Positions 31,008 through 42,078 of a stretch of DNA of 64,000 nucleotides are shown one piece after another. This stretch comes from Pararge aegeria. Its lineage: Eukaryota > Arthropoda > Insecta > Lepidoptera > Nymphalidae. Every line of letters begins with the position of its first letter. Position 1 is the first letter of the stretch. The notes beneath the pieces were generated by a model. It was not told the DNA's origin and made no database searches. It saw only the letters and a list, made by a program, of their open reading frames with translations. The stretch covers positions 16,517,501 to 16,581,500 of the forward strand of contig NC_053196.1 in assembly GCF_905163445.1 (NCBI RefSeq). The letters run 5' to 3'. Position numbers and translations under genes: made by a program.

Positions 31008-31429
31008 GTAAGCATACGTTAGTACCCATACCCATTTACTTAGATTTCTAAACGTGAATTTGGACGATTGTATAATAAAAAATATATTCTGAATAGGTTC
31101 AAATAATTATGATAATAATTTATCGTTTACATTTGAAATGAAGGTACGTGTCTTTTTATAATTTTTATCATAGTGTTTTTTACATACATTTTGAAAAAAT
31201 ATAATGAAATAAAAATAAGACTTTTTTAAAATAATTTATATTATATAGAAATTAAAGCATCGGGATATATCGTCATATTATTCTTATATTATGCATAATG
31301 CAAAAGTGTGTATTATCGTAAATATATTCAGAAACAAAACTTTAAACTCATCGATATTGAATTTTGAAGATCATCTTATGATTTGTTAATTGCGATTTAG
31401 TTTAAATAACGTAGTATAAATAATTAAAA
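31008..31429. other. Unassigned AT-rich (intron-like if the donor at 31008 is real)
   Basis: Very AT-rich, with no repeat or ORF recognised. Confidence 0.4.
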
Positions 31430-31602
31430 TTCTAAATTCAATTATATCACGTAGGCTTACTCTAGAAGTTGTATTGAAACGTCAAGTATATCTGTTTGTA
31501 GTGACTGTAACACCGGTTCCGAGGGAATATTTTACTGAAAAAAGGCCGGCAAGAAACTCAGCAGTTATTGTTTTCCGACATCATAAACTTACATCTAAAT
31601 AG
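31430..31602 (-). mobile_element. Repeat G
   Basis: TGAAACGTCAAGTATATCTG, GTAACACCGGTTCCGAGGGA and AGGCCGGCAAGAAACTCAGC are in order. Confidence 0.8.
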
Positions 31603-32776
31603 CTTTTCAATATTCTCGTAATTAGTGAATTTGTAATCAGTAAATTAGTAATGTTAGCAAAAAGAACTTTACGATTGATTCTTTACGGCTTGTGGTCCGT
31701 TATGTAAATAAATATTAGGTACCATATTATAGTCTACCTGTCAGTTATATCAAAATTAAGAACCTATTATTTATTTTATTCTTTTATCTACTCAAGACTA
31801 AGATGTACATCTTAGTTGGGTTAAAACGTCCATATTTAAAAATTATTCACGCGAGGATAGTACAATTGTAAAACATTTTTATATATATAGTTGAAGTATA
31901 AGTACGATAATTGTCGTGCGTATTTAAATAGGCTTAAAGTAAATACTTTTTTCTCGTATTTAAATTAAATAATAATATGTTATAACTAACTGTAAGGTAG
32001 GTATAAACGCAATATCTTTCCACTTAAAATACCATTGTGACAAGCAGGCGGGATATTAAGTATGCAGAGCTCCACACACTGTCTATACACAATATTGTTC
32101 ACCATATGGTTTTTAAAAAACATCATCATTTATATCCACTTTCGGTATGCTAGTTATCTCAAAACAGTCGAACATAAGTAGCAAACAAACAAACACTAAC
32201 GCATTTGTAGCATGTAGCAATAATCACAATTACCCAACCGACGATCAAAACCAGGACCTAGCACCACTACGCCAGAAAGGTCGTCAACTCTAAGCAATTA
32301 AGGCTCAGTATGCAATCGATAGGAACGCGAATACCACTGTAATGAGATACGGAAATCGTATAAGTCAGTCTGTTTATTACATAATATCGGGTGCTTACGT
32401 TACGTCTGTCCTTTTTAACGAAACTAAAGCAGATATCCAATTGCTAATCATCTGTATGTTTCTTTAATTTTAATTTCTATATGCCTGCACACATTAAGAT
32501 GTATGAGTTATCGTTAGAAATTTTATCTACTTTCACATCGTAAAATTCGATTTGTAAATTTCAAAATGAGTTTATATTGGCATACTTTGTAATCGAGATC
32601 CCGAAATTTAAAAATAGAATCATATAATACCACTTTTTTACAAAGAAAATAATGATATTTATTTTTTATCTTTATAATACACGAATAAGTAGAGATACCA
32701 GGATGTCCATGAAGTTAATAACCAAGGAGATTTTGTCTTTTTTTTTTCTAATGGAACGCAATAAGCGTCATGGTTT
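31603..32776. other. Unassigned AT-rich
   Basis: No family or gene recognised in this ~1.2 kb. A short CAAACAAACAAACACTAACG stretch at about 32183 resembles a repeat-K tail. Confidence 0.4.
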
Positions 32777-32856
32777 GTTCCCATAACACAAGCTACGCCT
32801 ACTTTAGGGCTAGATGGTGATGTGTGTGTTGTCGTAGCATATCTATTTATTCATTA
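32777..32856 (+). mobile_element. SINE-A 3'-end fragment
   Basis: GTTCCCATAACACAAGCTAC, GGGCTAGATGGTGATGTGTG and TTGTCGTAGCATATCTATTT. Confidence 0.85.
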
Positions 32857-33490
32857 TTAATTTATTAGCGGAATGCGATTAATTTTTACTTATCTGTTGC
32901 ATAAAAGTATAAATAATTTTACTTCAACATTGGCTAATTTATTTATAGACAGAGGGAAAAAATAAATTACTTGACTGTTTTTTTTATACAAGTTGATGCT
33001 ATTTATTGGCCAGGCTTTGGGATTCCTTTTGCAGTTTTTATTTGTTAATTGACTTTAAACAAATGTCTACTTGGACATCGTCTTCAGACTGCAAATTGGA
33101 AAATACTCAACTTCATCAATAATTGTCCCATGCAAGTATTCATATTAAAACCCACATATACTTGAATTTGATTGTATTTTTTTCATCTTTAATTGACTCT
33201 TTTATATAGTTTCCTGGTCGTAGATAGGATATTGTAGGCGACTGTGAGGCATTTTAACGTTGTTAGCTATGTTACTCTATATCCCCGTAAAATCGGTATA
33301 CATTTCTATTTAGTTTTTTGATAAGGTACGTCGTTGTTGGTTTGTACGTCTTTGGTTTTATTAAAATTTTATGATCTGGCGAATATCACACACACGGCTA
33401 TATGACAAAACTTAAACAGATTAAAAGCACTAGCAAACTTTAATACTATACTATTTATAAAGCTAAAGAGTCTGGTTTTTTGTTAGATCA
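32857..33490. other. Unassigned AT-rich
   Basis: Nothing recognised. Confidence 0.4.
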
Positions 33491-33770
33491 ATGTCAACCC
33501 ATTACCGGCCAACTGCAAGGTACGGGTCTCCTCACACGGCAAGGCTTTAGGACGTAGACCTCCACGATGGCCAAGGTCGGATTGATAGACTTCACACATC
33601 TTTGAGAACATTATAGAGAACTCCTAAGCTTGCAAGTTTCCTCACGGTGTTTTCGTTAACCGTTAAAGCAAGTGATATTAGTGGCTTCAAATGGTGCGTG
33701 CCGGGGACGGATCTCGGTCCTGTCCAAAGGTAGTCTGAAGTTCTAACCAATAGGCTATGACCGCTTTTTG
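33491..33770 (-). mobile_element. SINE-B, near complete
   Basis: GTCAACCCATTACCGGCCAA to CTAACCAATAGGCTATGACC, diverged throughout. Confidence 0.85.
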
Positions 33771-34187
33771 TTTCGAACACACTAATCTCAGGAATTAGCA
33801 TTTGCTTTGTCAACTATAAAAACTCTAAAAAGGCGCTTTTCGTAGTTGATGTGAGAGCGAGATGGAAGTCCTTATCACAAAAGGCTATCACCACTTCTTC
33901 ACACATAGTCGTGTTAACAAAGTGGTGATATTATTTCTCGGTAGGCGCGGCCGTAACGCAGCCATCCTGTAACCGACTATTTATATAAAATCGATATCGG
34001 TTGCATGCGTGTCGCTAATCGATGTTGTGGATGCAGCACAACACGCATGTTTCCACCGATGTAAGGAGCTCTCCTTATTCTCCTGGAATCATTAATGTAT
34101 GTATAGGTTTAAAAATAAGAATGAAATGTTCTTCAATTGACCGATTTGGCTAGTTTTTTTGTTTTTGAATGTTCGTAATACACGTCA

Positions 34188-34290
34188 TGGAAACAAGCGG
34201 CCCAGGACCGTGGATTTTGGAACTCTCTACAAAAGACCTATGTCCAGCAGTGGACCTCAATCGGTTGAAGTGATGATGATGATGAATATT
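34188..34290 (+). pseudogene. RTE-type LINE ORF2 C-terminus with stop and (GAT)n tail
   Basis: Twenty-six sense codons, WKQAAQDRGFWNSLQKTYVQ then QWTSIG, end in TGA at 34266-34268. AGTGATGATGATGATGAAT follows. The terminal W...A.DR..W..L...YVQQWTS.G is characteristic of lepidopteran RTE-type ORF2, and short tandem tails replacing poly-A are an RTE trait. Everything upstream is missing, as expected of a severely 5'-truncated insertion. The reading frame itself is undamaged. Confidence 0.85.
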
Positions 34291-34439
34291 CCAATATACG
34301 CGATGTGGTGATGAAACGAACAAATTAATTTATCATCTTCACCCATATTAAATATATAAAGAGGTACTTATGAGGAGCTAAGATATAATATATGCTGGGA
34401 ATAAGAAAGGTATAAAAGGCGGCACATTCGGCGAATTTT

Positions 34440-34588
34440 TCACTTCACAATTATTCATTGTAAAGTCAACATCTGCTGAGAACGAATGTGGAGTATATAG
34501 ATTGAAGAAATTATAAATTACACTATACAGATTCTCCTGCTTTTCGCGGAGTATAGCAAATTAAGATTAATTTTCATAATATACCGAG
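34440..34588 (-). mobile_element. Repeat H
   Basis: AATTATTCATTGTAAAGTCA, GATTGAAGAAATTATAAATT, GATTCTCCTGCTTTTCGCGG and AGTATAGCAAATTAAGATTA are in order. The central GGTACATTGCCGAAG section is deleted. Confidence 0.75.
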
Positions 34589-34629
34589 TCGTGATGGCAC
34601 GGGTAGTAGCGTCCGATGTTCTACTACTG

Positions 34630-34705
34630 TCATAAATTGGGATCACCAACCAGTTTGGCCTGCGTGGTGATTTGCAAACCGTTCTGGTGGGAGAGATCTT
34701 ATTCC
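34630..34705 (+). mobile_element. RTE-like LINE end fragment
   Basis: TTGGGATCACCAACCAGTTT and GCCTGCGTGGTGATTTGCAA match the D-type 3' end. Confidence 0.5.
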
Positions 34706-34774
34706 CTTAGTGAATAATCCCATTATGGTTTTGTAGGAAAAATAAAACAAGAAAAGTTTCCTTTAGAACACAGT

Positions 34775-34935
34775 TTATTTTATTTATTTATTTATACTCT
34801 TTACTTGTACACCACTCAGAAAAAACGAGACAAAAAAGAACAAACACATGAAGAATGAAGCAGGATACAAAAGGCAGCCTTATCGCTAAGTAGCAATCTC
34901 TGCCAGGCAACCTTAGGATTAGGAAAACTAGAAAG
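34775..34935 (-). mobile_element. Repeat I LINE 3' end
   Basis: A (TTTA)n edge, CTCTTTACTTGTACACCACT, AGGCAGCCTTATCGCTAAGT and CTCTGCCAGGCAACCTTAGG. Confidence 0.8.
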
Positions 34936-35084
34936 ACAACTAATTAATTAGAAAACAGTTTAATTTTTCCCCTATGTTATTACGTAAAAAGTTCTATGGT
35001 TTGTTGAATTTAAAGGTACTCATATCATCGAGCACTATAGTAATATACATTATGGAATAATGATGCCATGGTTGGGTGAGGATA

Positions 35085-35303
35085 TAATGACAAGGTTGCT
35101 TGGAAGCATCCGGCTCCTCTATCATCTCTAACAAGAAAGAAAAATTTATGTTAAAATGTTAATTGTTGATGTTGGAAAAGAGCAACTGCTCAGTTTCACG
35201 ACTTCTTCACGGTAGAAACTGCCTTCCGAACCGGTGGAAGAGTCAAACATACACGACGTTTAAAAAGTTGTTATAGAGTTGGTAATAAAAATAAATAATT
35301 TTT
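35085..35303 (+). mobile_element. Repeat G
   Basis: AATGACAAGGTTGCTTGGAA, GAAAAGAGCAACTGCTCAGT, CCTTCCGAACCGGTGGAAGA and AATAAAAATAAATAA tail. Confidence 0.8.
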
Positions 35304-35339
35304 AAAGTGAAACTTTTATTACATCGTCTCAAACTTTTT

Positions 35340-35470
35340 CGTCTGTGTGTTGCATGTCGCGTGACGGTCGGCCGCGGAGTAGGGATAAAGTGACAGTGAA
35401 GCCGAGGCCAATATGGCGGCGACTATAGTTCGCATCAGCTGACCGTTTAGTGTATAGAATATTACTCATT
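35340..35470 (+). promoter_or_regulatory. Candidate TATA-less promoter with YY1/Pho consensus
   Basis: Positions 35410-35420 read AATATGGCGGC, a full match to the AANATGGCGGC consensus. The surroundings are GC- and CpG-richer (GCGTGACGGTCGGCCGCGGA). In animals such a site often lies at the start of TATA-less transcription units. The ATG inside it opens only nine codons. No downstream gene was recognised. Confidence 0.35.
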
Positions 35471-36350
35471 TGTGCCAGTGCTGTAAAACTGTAACTCATG
35501 ATGAAGATGGAATTGATAATAGAATGATTGAAAATAATTAAAAAATAGATCTAAATAACTCAGCGGTTATAAATTATTATTTCTTTTTTATTTTTAAATT
35601 ATTATTTATAAATTATTATTCTAAGAGTTCAATAAAAATATTAGTTGGAGACCTAGTCTACTTTTATCATTTCCCGTCATCATTTTCAAAGTACAAAATT
35701 AAGATTGATGATATATTGGAATTAATGGAATATTATTCCAAAATTTTTTAGTACATGTGATTATCTATATAAAGTGTCTTTATTGTGAAAAATAGTTTTA
35801 ATTTTACCGTGGTTTCATAAAACCACACAAAACTTTTTTGATTCTTTAATTTCTTTTTTAGAAAATTTTAATAGATGGAGCGTTAAAACTCCATGAATAG
35901 GAAAATTATTATTAAAAGTTAGGATGAGTGCGTAGGTATGTCTTTGATATTTTACGACTACTTACCCTGTCATACAGCGGGGGCATAAAAAATTACAATT
36001 TCATATTGCTTCCAATAAAAAGGAATACCCATATCCTATCAGGGCGCCGTAAGAAATATGATCGCACTGGTGTATTTTTATCCTTACTTGCTTTTATTAG
36101 CCACGATTCATATTTATTATTATGAATACTATGGATAAAATAAAAAAAGATGTATTCGCCCTGAAATAAAACCTTGCGTCGCAAGAAATAATATTTTGCC
36201 TTTTGAGCGTAATATTTTATTATAAATTTATAAACCTAGTTATGTATTGTTTAAAATATGCCAGCAATTATTAAACAAAACATTGCACAGTGTGAGTTGT
36301 TGTATAGTGGGGAAGAATAAAGAAGAATATGTCAAAAACAACACAAAAAA
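35471..36350. other. Unassigned AT-rich
   Basis: No repeat family or gene recognised. The short open frames at 35928-36184 have no protein-like content I can name. Confidence 0.4.
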
Positions 36351-36352
36351 TA

Positions 36353-36545
36353 AATGAATAAATAAATACACAGATCGCCATCTAGCCCCAAAGTAAGCGT
36401 AGCTTGTGTTATGGTTACTTAGATAGCTGATGAATATTTTTATGAACATAATACACATATACTCATACTATACAGATAAACACCCAAACACTAAAAAACA
36501 TTCACGTTCATTAAACAAACATTTTCCAGTTGTGGGGATCGACCT
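36353..36545 (-). mobile_element. SINE-A, head truncated
   Basis: ATCGCCATCTAGCCCCAAAG to CATTTTCCAGTTGTGGGGAT. The copy stops in the B box. Confidence 0.85.
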
Positions 36546-36642
36546 TACATTTATTTCAACGTACACGTACGTACCTTACATATGTTTTTACGTGAACCGT
36601 AACAAAATTACTAACGACACTTTTAAACATCTTACCTACTAT

Positions 36643-36960
36643 ATTATGAAAATTGAGCTTAATTTGCTATACTCCTTGAAAAGCAGGAGTATAGCAGGCT
36701 ATATGGTGAAATTTATAATTTCTTCAATCACCACACCACATTATACTCCACACCAAACAAATCTTAACAATTATTACTTGTAAAGTCAAAATCTCCTCAG
36801 GATGCTCACGTTTCGGAGCGAAACGTGCAAAGAGGGTACATTGCCGAAGATCTGTTTTGTGTGGAGTATTGAAGAAATAATAAATTACACCATACAGATT
36901 CTCCTGCTTTTCGCGGATTTCCGCAAAGTAACGCCTGCTTCTATCCAATAGCTTATCAAC
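36643..36960. mobile_element. Repeat H, fold-back pair
   Basis: 36643-36775 is H in plus orientation (GAGCTTAATTTGCTATACTC, GTGAAATTTATAATTTCTTC). From about 36805 to 36960 it runs in minus orientation (GGGTACATTGCCGAAGATCT, AGATTCTCCTGCTTTTCGCG). CACGTTTCG and CGAAACGTG flank GAG at 36807-36827, at the turn. Confidence 0.8.
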
Positions 36961-37142
36961 TTTATATAATCATTTAAATAAAATATATTCAACGTTATTC
37001 CATACGGTTAATTAGATTTTTTTACCCCTCATTTAATTGTATGATGTGCTACCCCTCATTTTATTTACGTAATTAGCCTACACCATTTTATAGAGGTTCA
37101 TCGAATACACAAAAACACCTCCCTCATATGTAATCTACAGTG

Positions 37143-37352
37143 TCAATCCTACTAATATTATAAATGTGAAAGTGTGGATATTTGTTACTCAATCACGCAA
37201 AATTGGCTGAACGGATTTGGATGAAATTTGGCATGCGTGTAGCTTTGACATGGAGAAGAACATAGGCCTTTTATCCCGGGAAATAAGAGAGTTCCCGTGG
37301 AAATAAAAACTTTAATCCATGCGAACGAAGACACGGGTATCAGCTAGTAATG
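37143..37352 (-). mobile_element. Repeat K
   Basis: CTACTAATATTATAAATGTG, GGCTGAACGGATTTGGATGA and CCCGGGAAATAAGAGAG, ending CACGGGTATCAGCTAG. Confidence 0.75.
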
Positions 37353-37361
37353 AATAATGAA

Positions 37362-37695
37362 GAAGGGATAGCGTAGTGGTTAGGACTTCGGCTTCACTTT
37401 CACGGGGGCTGAGTTCACCATAGCAACCCATTACCGGCCCACTCCGGATGCGGAGCGAGAAAATGCTTTAAGCCATGCGGGATATTGTCCACTACGATGG
37501 CCAAGTGCCGATTGGTTACACGCCTTTGAAACATTAAAAAGATCTCTGGGGCGGACATGTTTCGCCACGATGTTTTCCTTCACGGTTGAAGCAAGTAATA
37601 TTTATTTCCTTCAAACGCGCATCATTCAAAGAAATTAAAGGTACGTAACGTGGTACGAAATGAAGCCGCTTTATCACTCTGCTACCACCGTTCAG
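37362..37695. mobile_element. Chimeric SINE-B: plus head fused to minus body
   Basis: 37366-37417 is a plus head (GCGTAGTGGTTAGGACTTCG to GGCTGAGTTCACC), broken within the B box. From CAACCCATTACCGGCCC at about 37423 the SINE runs in minus orientation to about 37690. Confidence 0.85.
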
Positions 37696-38295
37696 ATTTC
37701 ATTATTTTATATTTATCGCAACAAAACACTGAAGGGAAAGACACAAAGAGAACAGTAATAGTACTTAGTGCTAGAGTGCAAAGGCCGCCTTATTACTTAT
37801 AGTGTGTATCTTATCTATTGTCTTTGATGTAAAACAAAATTGGAGAGTTTTGTGTTGTGCAGCGGTGTGTTCGAGCGAATTAACAAAAAAAAAAAAAAAA
37901 AAAAACGGACGAAATGAGTAACGTCCGCAAGTTAATTTTAGCACAAATCACGGGAAGGCGGGGATTGACCGGGGCACGCCGGGGTTTCGTTTGAAGAGAA
38001 CCGTGCGGGTCAGTTAATTAGATGGTTCACTCTTTGAACCGAGGTTTTGGTGTATTTTTATTTACGTCTTATACTTTAGCACGAGGCAGTCGTTGGTTAG
38101 TGGCTAACTGCCGAGGACGGGCCAAAGTTAACAGGGGTTTTACGGAAAAATAAATCTTGGCATTGGAATTGTCGGCCATATTGTCTATGGCAACCTAAGT
38201 GTCAATTTACTACCGTCCGTTTTAAATATTCAATCTACCTGTAATCTATATATTTATAATAAATCTGCACTGGAAGATATCTGTACATTTAATAT
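37696..38295. other. Mostly unassigned, GC-richer at 37910-38160
   Basis: A repeat-I crumb lies at 37775-37805. A 21-base A run starts at about 37886. The 37910-38160 block has GGAAGGCGGGGATTGACCGG and GCACGCCGGGGTTTCGTTTG and matches no other part of the window. Confidence 0.35.
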
Positions 38296-39135
38296 ATTTT
38301 GACCGGGGGATGCTTTATAATCGATACTGAATCCAAAACAGATTTATTTTTTGTCTGTCTGTCTGTCTGTCTGTCTGTCCGGGCATCACGTGAAAACTAC
38401 TGAACGGATTTAAATAAAATATGATATAGTTGTACGTGATATTCCGGGTCAACATATAGGATACTTTTTATCCCGATAAACAGTAAGTTACCTCCGGGAA
38501 AGGGGATGAAAATTTTTATCAATTTTACTTCAAACCTCCGTTAAATTTGAATCGATTTTAATAATTCTTTTTTTTTTTTAAAGTGTATACTATTAAGCAT
38601 GTATTGTCAAATTTTAATGAAGATCTAATAAATATTGTCGGAAATAAAGGACATAACTCTTCACAGATAACAGCACGTCGCAAGGCATATCGGACAACGA
38701 TCGAATGCATGCGTACCATCCTTGAATAGCTCATAGGCTTCTTTTTATCCCGGAAAAACAAACAGCTCCTTCAGGATAGCATCACTTTTTTTTCCGCATT
38801 TGCATTTCAAAATCTGCGCAACGGAGTTTTAGGTTGATGTGGTTTTTTAGTAGGTACGCATAGTTGAAATATTATCGAGTTTGTTTCGTTGATTTCGATT
38901 TTTATTTGGATTGGTAGTATCAATTAAGGCTTTATAACATCATGCTACGACCAATGGCTACCATCATTGATGAGAAATGTTGCAAATGTGGTAAACGTTA
39001 CGCCAAACGACGGAAATATGTAGTAAGTATATCGGAATCGTTTCTTTAAAGTTCTATAACACAGTCCGCCACAACATACGACTACTTTTTGAAGTTGAAT
39101 CATTCGCGGACGAAGTCGCGCGGGTCCGCTAGTCT
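38296..39135 (-). mobile_element. Long repeat K copy with (TGTC)n
   Basis: The right edge carries GAAGTCGCGCGGGTCCGCTA, the complement of the usual K start. The left part has GAAAACTACTGAACGGATTT and a TTTTTATCCCGATAAACAG block. A (TGTC)7 microsatellite lies at about 38353-38382. At 840 bp it is the longest copy here; it may be two fused copies. Confidence 0.55.
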
Positions 39136-39584
39136 GCTGATAAGTTCCTCAGCAAAGATATTTTTTGTTAAAAATTGTGTGGTTATTTTTAACGAAGTTG
39201 CTATGTAATAAGTCTATACATAGACAAACAACGACAGAAACAGACAAATTGAACTACTAGCTGTACAATAAGAGGCATGATCGCTAAAAAGCTAATATAT
39301 GTTTTGCATAAAATGTACTGATTTGTCGATTTGGTTGTTTGTATATTCAACTAAGTGCCACGAGTAGAGGCCCTCTGTTGAATTCTCAGGTAGGACCACG
39401 ATTTTTAAGGTATTGGGTAATTTTTGGTAAAACTTCTCAGTTCCGACCCGGAGTTAGAAAATTAGCGATATCCACCTCCGTACCTTGGAGAGCACGAAAC
39501 ATTGTCGTTCTCGGTTGTCATTGACATTTGATACTATACTTTAAAATCTGCATTGGATCAACGGCACTATGTGACCGATTGGTC
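39136..39584. other. Unassigned
   Basis: A 61-codon open frame at 39339-39524 is not recognised. No repeat family was seen. Confidence 0.35.
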
Positions 39585-39656
39585 AGCATTGGATATTCTC
39601 TCAAACCCTCTCTCCCACTACCGAGGAGGCCTGTGCCCAACAGATAAATTGTGAAT
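39585..39656 (+). mobile_element. RTE-like LINE 3'-end fragment
   Basis: CCCACTACCGAGGAGGCCTG TGCCCAACAG is the GAGGAGGCCTGTGCCCAGCA end. Confidence 0.6.
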
Positions 39657-39764
39657 ACATTTGAAGTCACATCAGCTAAACGAGTATTTATATTATGTAG
39701 TTTGTACTTTCGGGCGTATATTGCCCAACGCGATGGATTTTTGTAATCCTATTTTTAGCTATAT

Positions 39765-39940
39765 GTACCAGCCTGTCCCGGGTACGTTATAACTGACCGC
39801 CTGTCCCGGGTGGAGATGACGTCACGTGTAATGGGTTCCGGTCCGGCGGGCACGGTTATTAGAATTTCTTCCAAAACACTGCCCACCCCACAATCAGCTA
39901 TTAGCTGACACTTAATTGAAACGACCCTGATTAATCCTTC
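39765..39940 (+). repeat. Repeat P copy 1 with CRE/E-box
   Basis: TAATGGGTTCCGGTCCGGCG, then TTATTAGAATTTCTTCCAAA and CACTTAATTGAAACGACC, recur at 41222-41328. Upstream CCTGTCCCGGGT occurs twice (39772 and 39800). At 39817-39828 TGACGTCACGTG overlaps a full CRE with an E-box; it is part of a repeat, so regulatory use is doubtful. Confidence 0.7.
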
Positions 39941-39987
39941 ACATGCCATTACATACAGGTGGTGTTCTCCTACATCATATAAAAAGG

Positions 39988-40130
39988 ACTTGTCGGTTGA
40001 TCTAGTGGTTAAACATAGCTATGAACATCAATGTACTGGAATCGAATCCTAGGTTAGGGCAAATATTTTTGATTGTATAGTTCCCCTGACCGATTCGGGC
40101 TACGGTAATAACGGTTAATCTCCGGGATGT
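39988..40130 (+). mobile_element. tRNA-derived SINE of another family
   Basis: A-box-like TTGATCTAGTGGTTAAA at about 39997-40013 and B-box-like GGAATCGAATCCT at 40038-40050, spaced as in a tRNA-derived promoter. TTCCCCTGACCGATTCGGGC follows. It is a single copy in this window. Confidence 0.6.
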
Positions 40131-40374
40131 AACTTTTAACAATACGAGAGATAAATGCATGTGTGTCGCAAACACACGTCCACTTTCTATTCCCTCACTT
40201 TCATAGGCCGATGGAGTTGCAGCTAAGGCACGACTGTAAAGAGATCAGGCGCATGACCGACAACTAAACGTTCTCTCCGATTTTCAGAGGCAAAACACCA
40301 ACAATTTCCAAGCTCCAGGCCGGTACTAAGAATTTCTTTATAGAAAAACCATTGATTTGCACACAAACATCTTT

Positions 40375-40438
40375 TTCCTGATGGTAAGTTATGATGCAGT
40401 CTAAGATGGTAGCGGGTTAACCTGTTAAAGCAGAAGAA
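40375..40438 (-). mobile_element. SINE-C fragment
   Basis: TGATGGTAAGTTATGATGCA, GTCTAAGATGGTAGCGGGTT and AACCTGTTA. Confidence 0.75.
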
Positions 40439-41220
40439 TAGAATAGAGCGGTTTTTTTGGTTTTAAGTTAGCAAGTCTTAAACCATCTAGCTTATAAGAG
40501 TCTAGGCTGTTGAAAATCTTTCTAATGATTCTAAGTATGTTTTAATGTGTCGGGGTATCTGTCTAGATTCGGACCTTTTCTTTAGTAGGACATCATTGTT
40601 AGGTATAGAGAGCTTAGAACTCTCCACGAAACTGTAATGTGTTTCGGCGGATTGCAAAGACTATGAGAGCTTAATTTGTTTTCAGAGTTTAATTTACCAT
40701 TCAAACGGAAAAAAAACAAAATAAGAATCGGTCACTCCGTTACGATCCAGCTACGATGCCATAGACAGACACACATACACACAGATATCTCGAACACACG
40801 CAAAGTAGCGCCGGCGTCTTTCCAATAGATTATTTTGGTTCTTCAAATCTTAAAATTGCTGTATGGCTAGATTAGAGGACCGTTCGAACAATGCATCGCA
40901 GCGACTCTCCTTAATGACTGACGTTATTTTAAAATGTATTAACTTAACTATTGACTAATTAATAAAGAATGTTACAATTTTCGCAATAGTTTTGATTTTA
41001 TTACCAGAAAAACTTAGGTGTCCGCCACTAGGGAACTTCCCCCTAAGTGTTTTGAGGTATAATTAACGTGTTGATAAGAAAAACTTATGTCAAGCTCGAC
41101 TTCGGACATCACGATCGATGCTAACCATTTACACAACGAGGCAGTTAGTTAACACAATTGATGGAAAGGAAGCAAGAAAAAGTGCGAAGTCAAAGGATAA
41201 AATGGAAGGTGAAGTAAACA
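40439..41220. other. Unassigned
   Basis: No family or gene recognised. Confidence 0.4.
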
Positions 41221-41221
41221 A

Positions 41222-41328
41222 ATATGACGTAGCAAGTAATGGCTTCCAGTCCGGCGGGCAGCGTTATTGCGATTCCTTCCAGAACATTGCACACCCCAAT
41301 CCACTGGGTGTATATTAATTGAAACATG
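41222..41328 (+). repeat. Repeat P copy 2
   Basis: ATGACGTAGCAAGTAATGGC, TTCCAGTCCGGCGGGCAGCG and ATTCCTTCCAGAACATTGCA align with 39815-39935. The chance ORFs 41118-41427 are explained by this repeat. Confidence 0.7.
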
Positions 41329-41800
41329 ATGTAAGGTGTGATCACTTCTTAATGTTGGATTGGGAATTTTGAAAAAACTGCACTGACTTACAGTGTGCTC
41401 AAAATGCCCACCTTTTTGAGAAAGCATCTTAAATTGCTACCAGCAAAAAATACGGTATACGAAGTACATTGTAATTCGTATAGGTAATTTACTTGGCATC
41501 AAAATATTGTAGAATTATTTCAACTGATAAAGTTGGCATTAAATTTATTCAGAAAGTAAATATATTTATTTCTTTTACTTTTTTTTTATAAATATATCCT
41601 AAAATAAACTATGCAAAAATAAATAAAATCTAATATGTCTTGCAAATGTCCGCAGCGGTACCTGTAGGTATACTTTTTAAAATCGTTGAATGCATTCCAA
41701 AATTTCGCAATAAGACCGTCTCATAAATCCATTTTTCTGTTGGTCAAGTTACCCAGCTACCTACTCGAGTCTTCCCTTCTCATCAATCCATGTTATTTTC
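41329..41800. other. Unassigned AT-rich
   Basis: No family or gene recognised. Confidence 0.4.
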
Positions 41801-42078
41801 TTGACGGCCGACTGGCTCAGTGGGCAGCGACCCTGCTTTCTGAGTCCAAGGCCGTGGGTTCGATTCCCACAACTGGAAAATGTTTGTGTGATGAGCATAA
41901 GTGTTTTTCAGTGTCTGGGTGTTTATATGTATTTTCTAAGTATTTATGTATATATAATTCATTAAAATATTCATCAGTCATCTTTAGTACCCATAACACA
42001 AGCTACGCTTACTTTGGGGCTAGGTGGCGATGTGTGTATTGTCGTAGTATATTTATTTATTTATTTATTATTTATTCT
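41801..42078 (+). mobile_element. SINE-A, reference-quality copy
   Basis: Head TTGACGGCCGACTGGCTCAG. The A-box TGGCTCAGTGG is at 41813-41823 and the B box GGTTCGATTCC at 41857-41867, 33 bases apart as in RNA polymerase III tRNA promoters. The full body is followed by TTGTCGTAGTATATTTATTT and a (TTTA)n tail. The 134-codon open frame across it (41686-42090) is incidental. Confidence 0.93.

Noticed and set aside
37886..37907. Poly-A run as the end of a processed pseudogene
   Set aside because: No coding sequence is recognisable upstream on the plus strand, and no target duplication was seen.
38353..38382. (TGTC)n as a functional element
   Set aside because: Ordinary microsatellite within a repeat-K copy.
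41857..41867. tRNA genes suggested by perfect B boxes in the SINE heads
   Set aside because: A and B boxes are present, but the heads do not fold into a full cloverleaf and are always followed by the SINE body, so they are SINE promoters and not tRNA genes.
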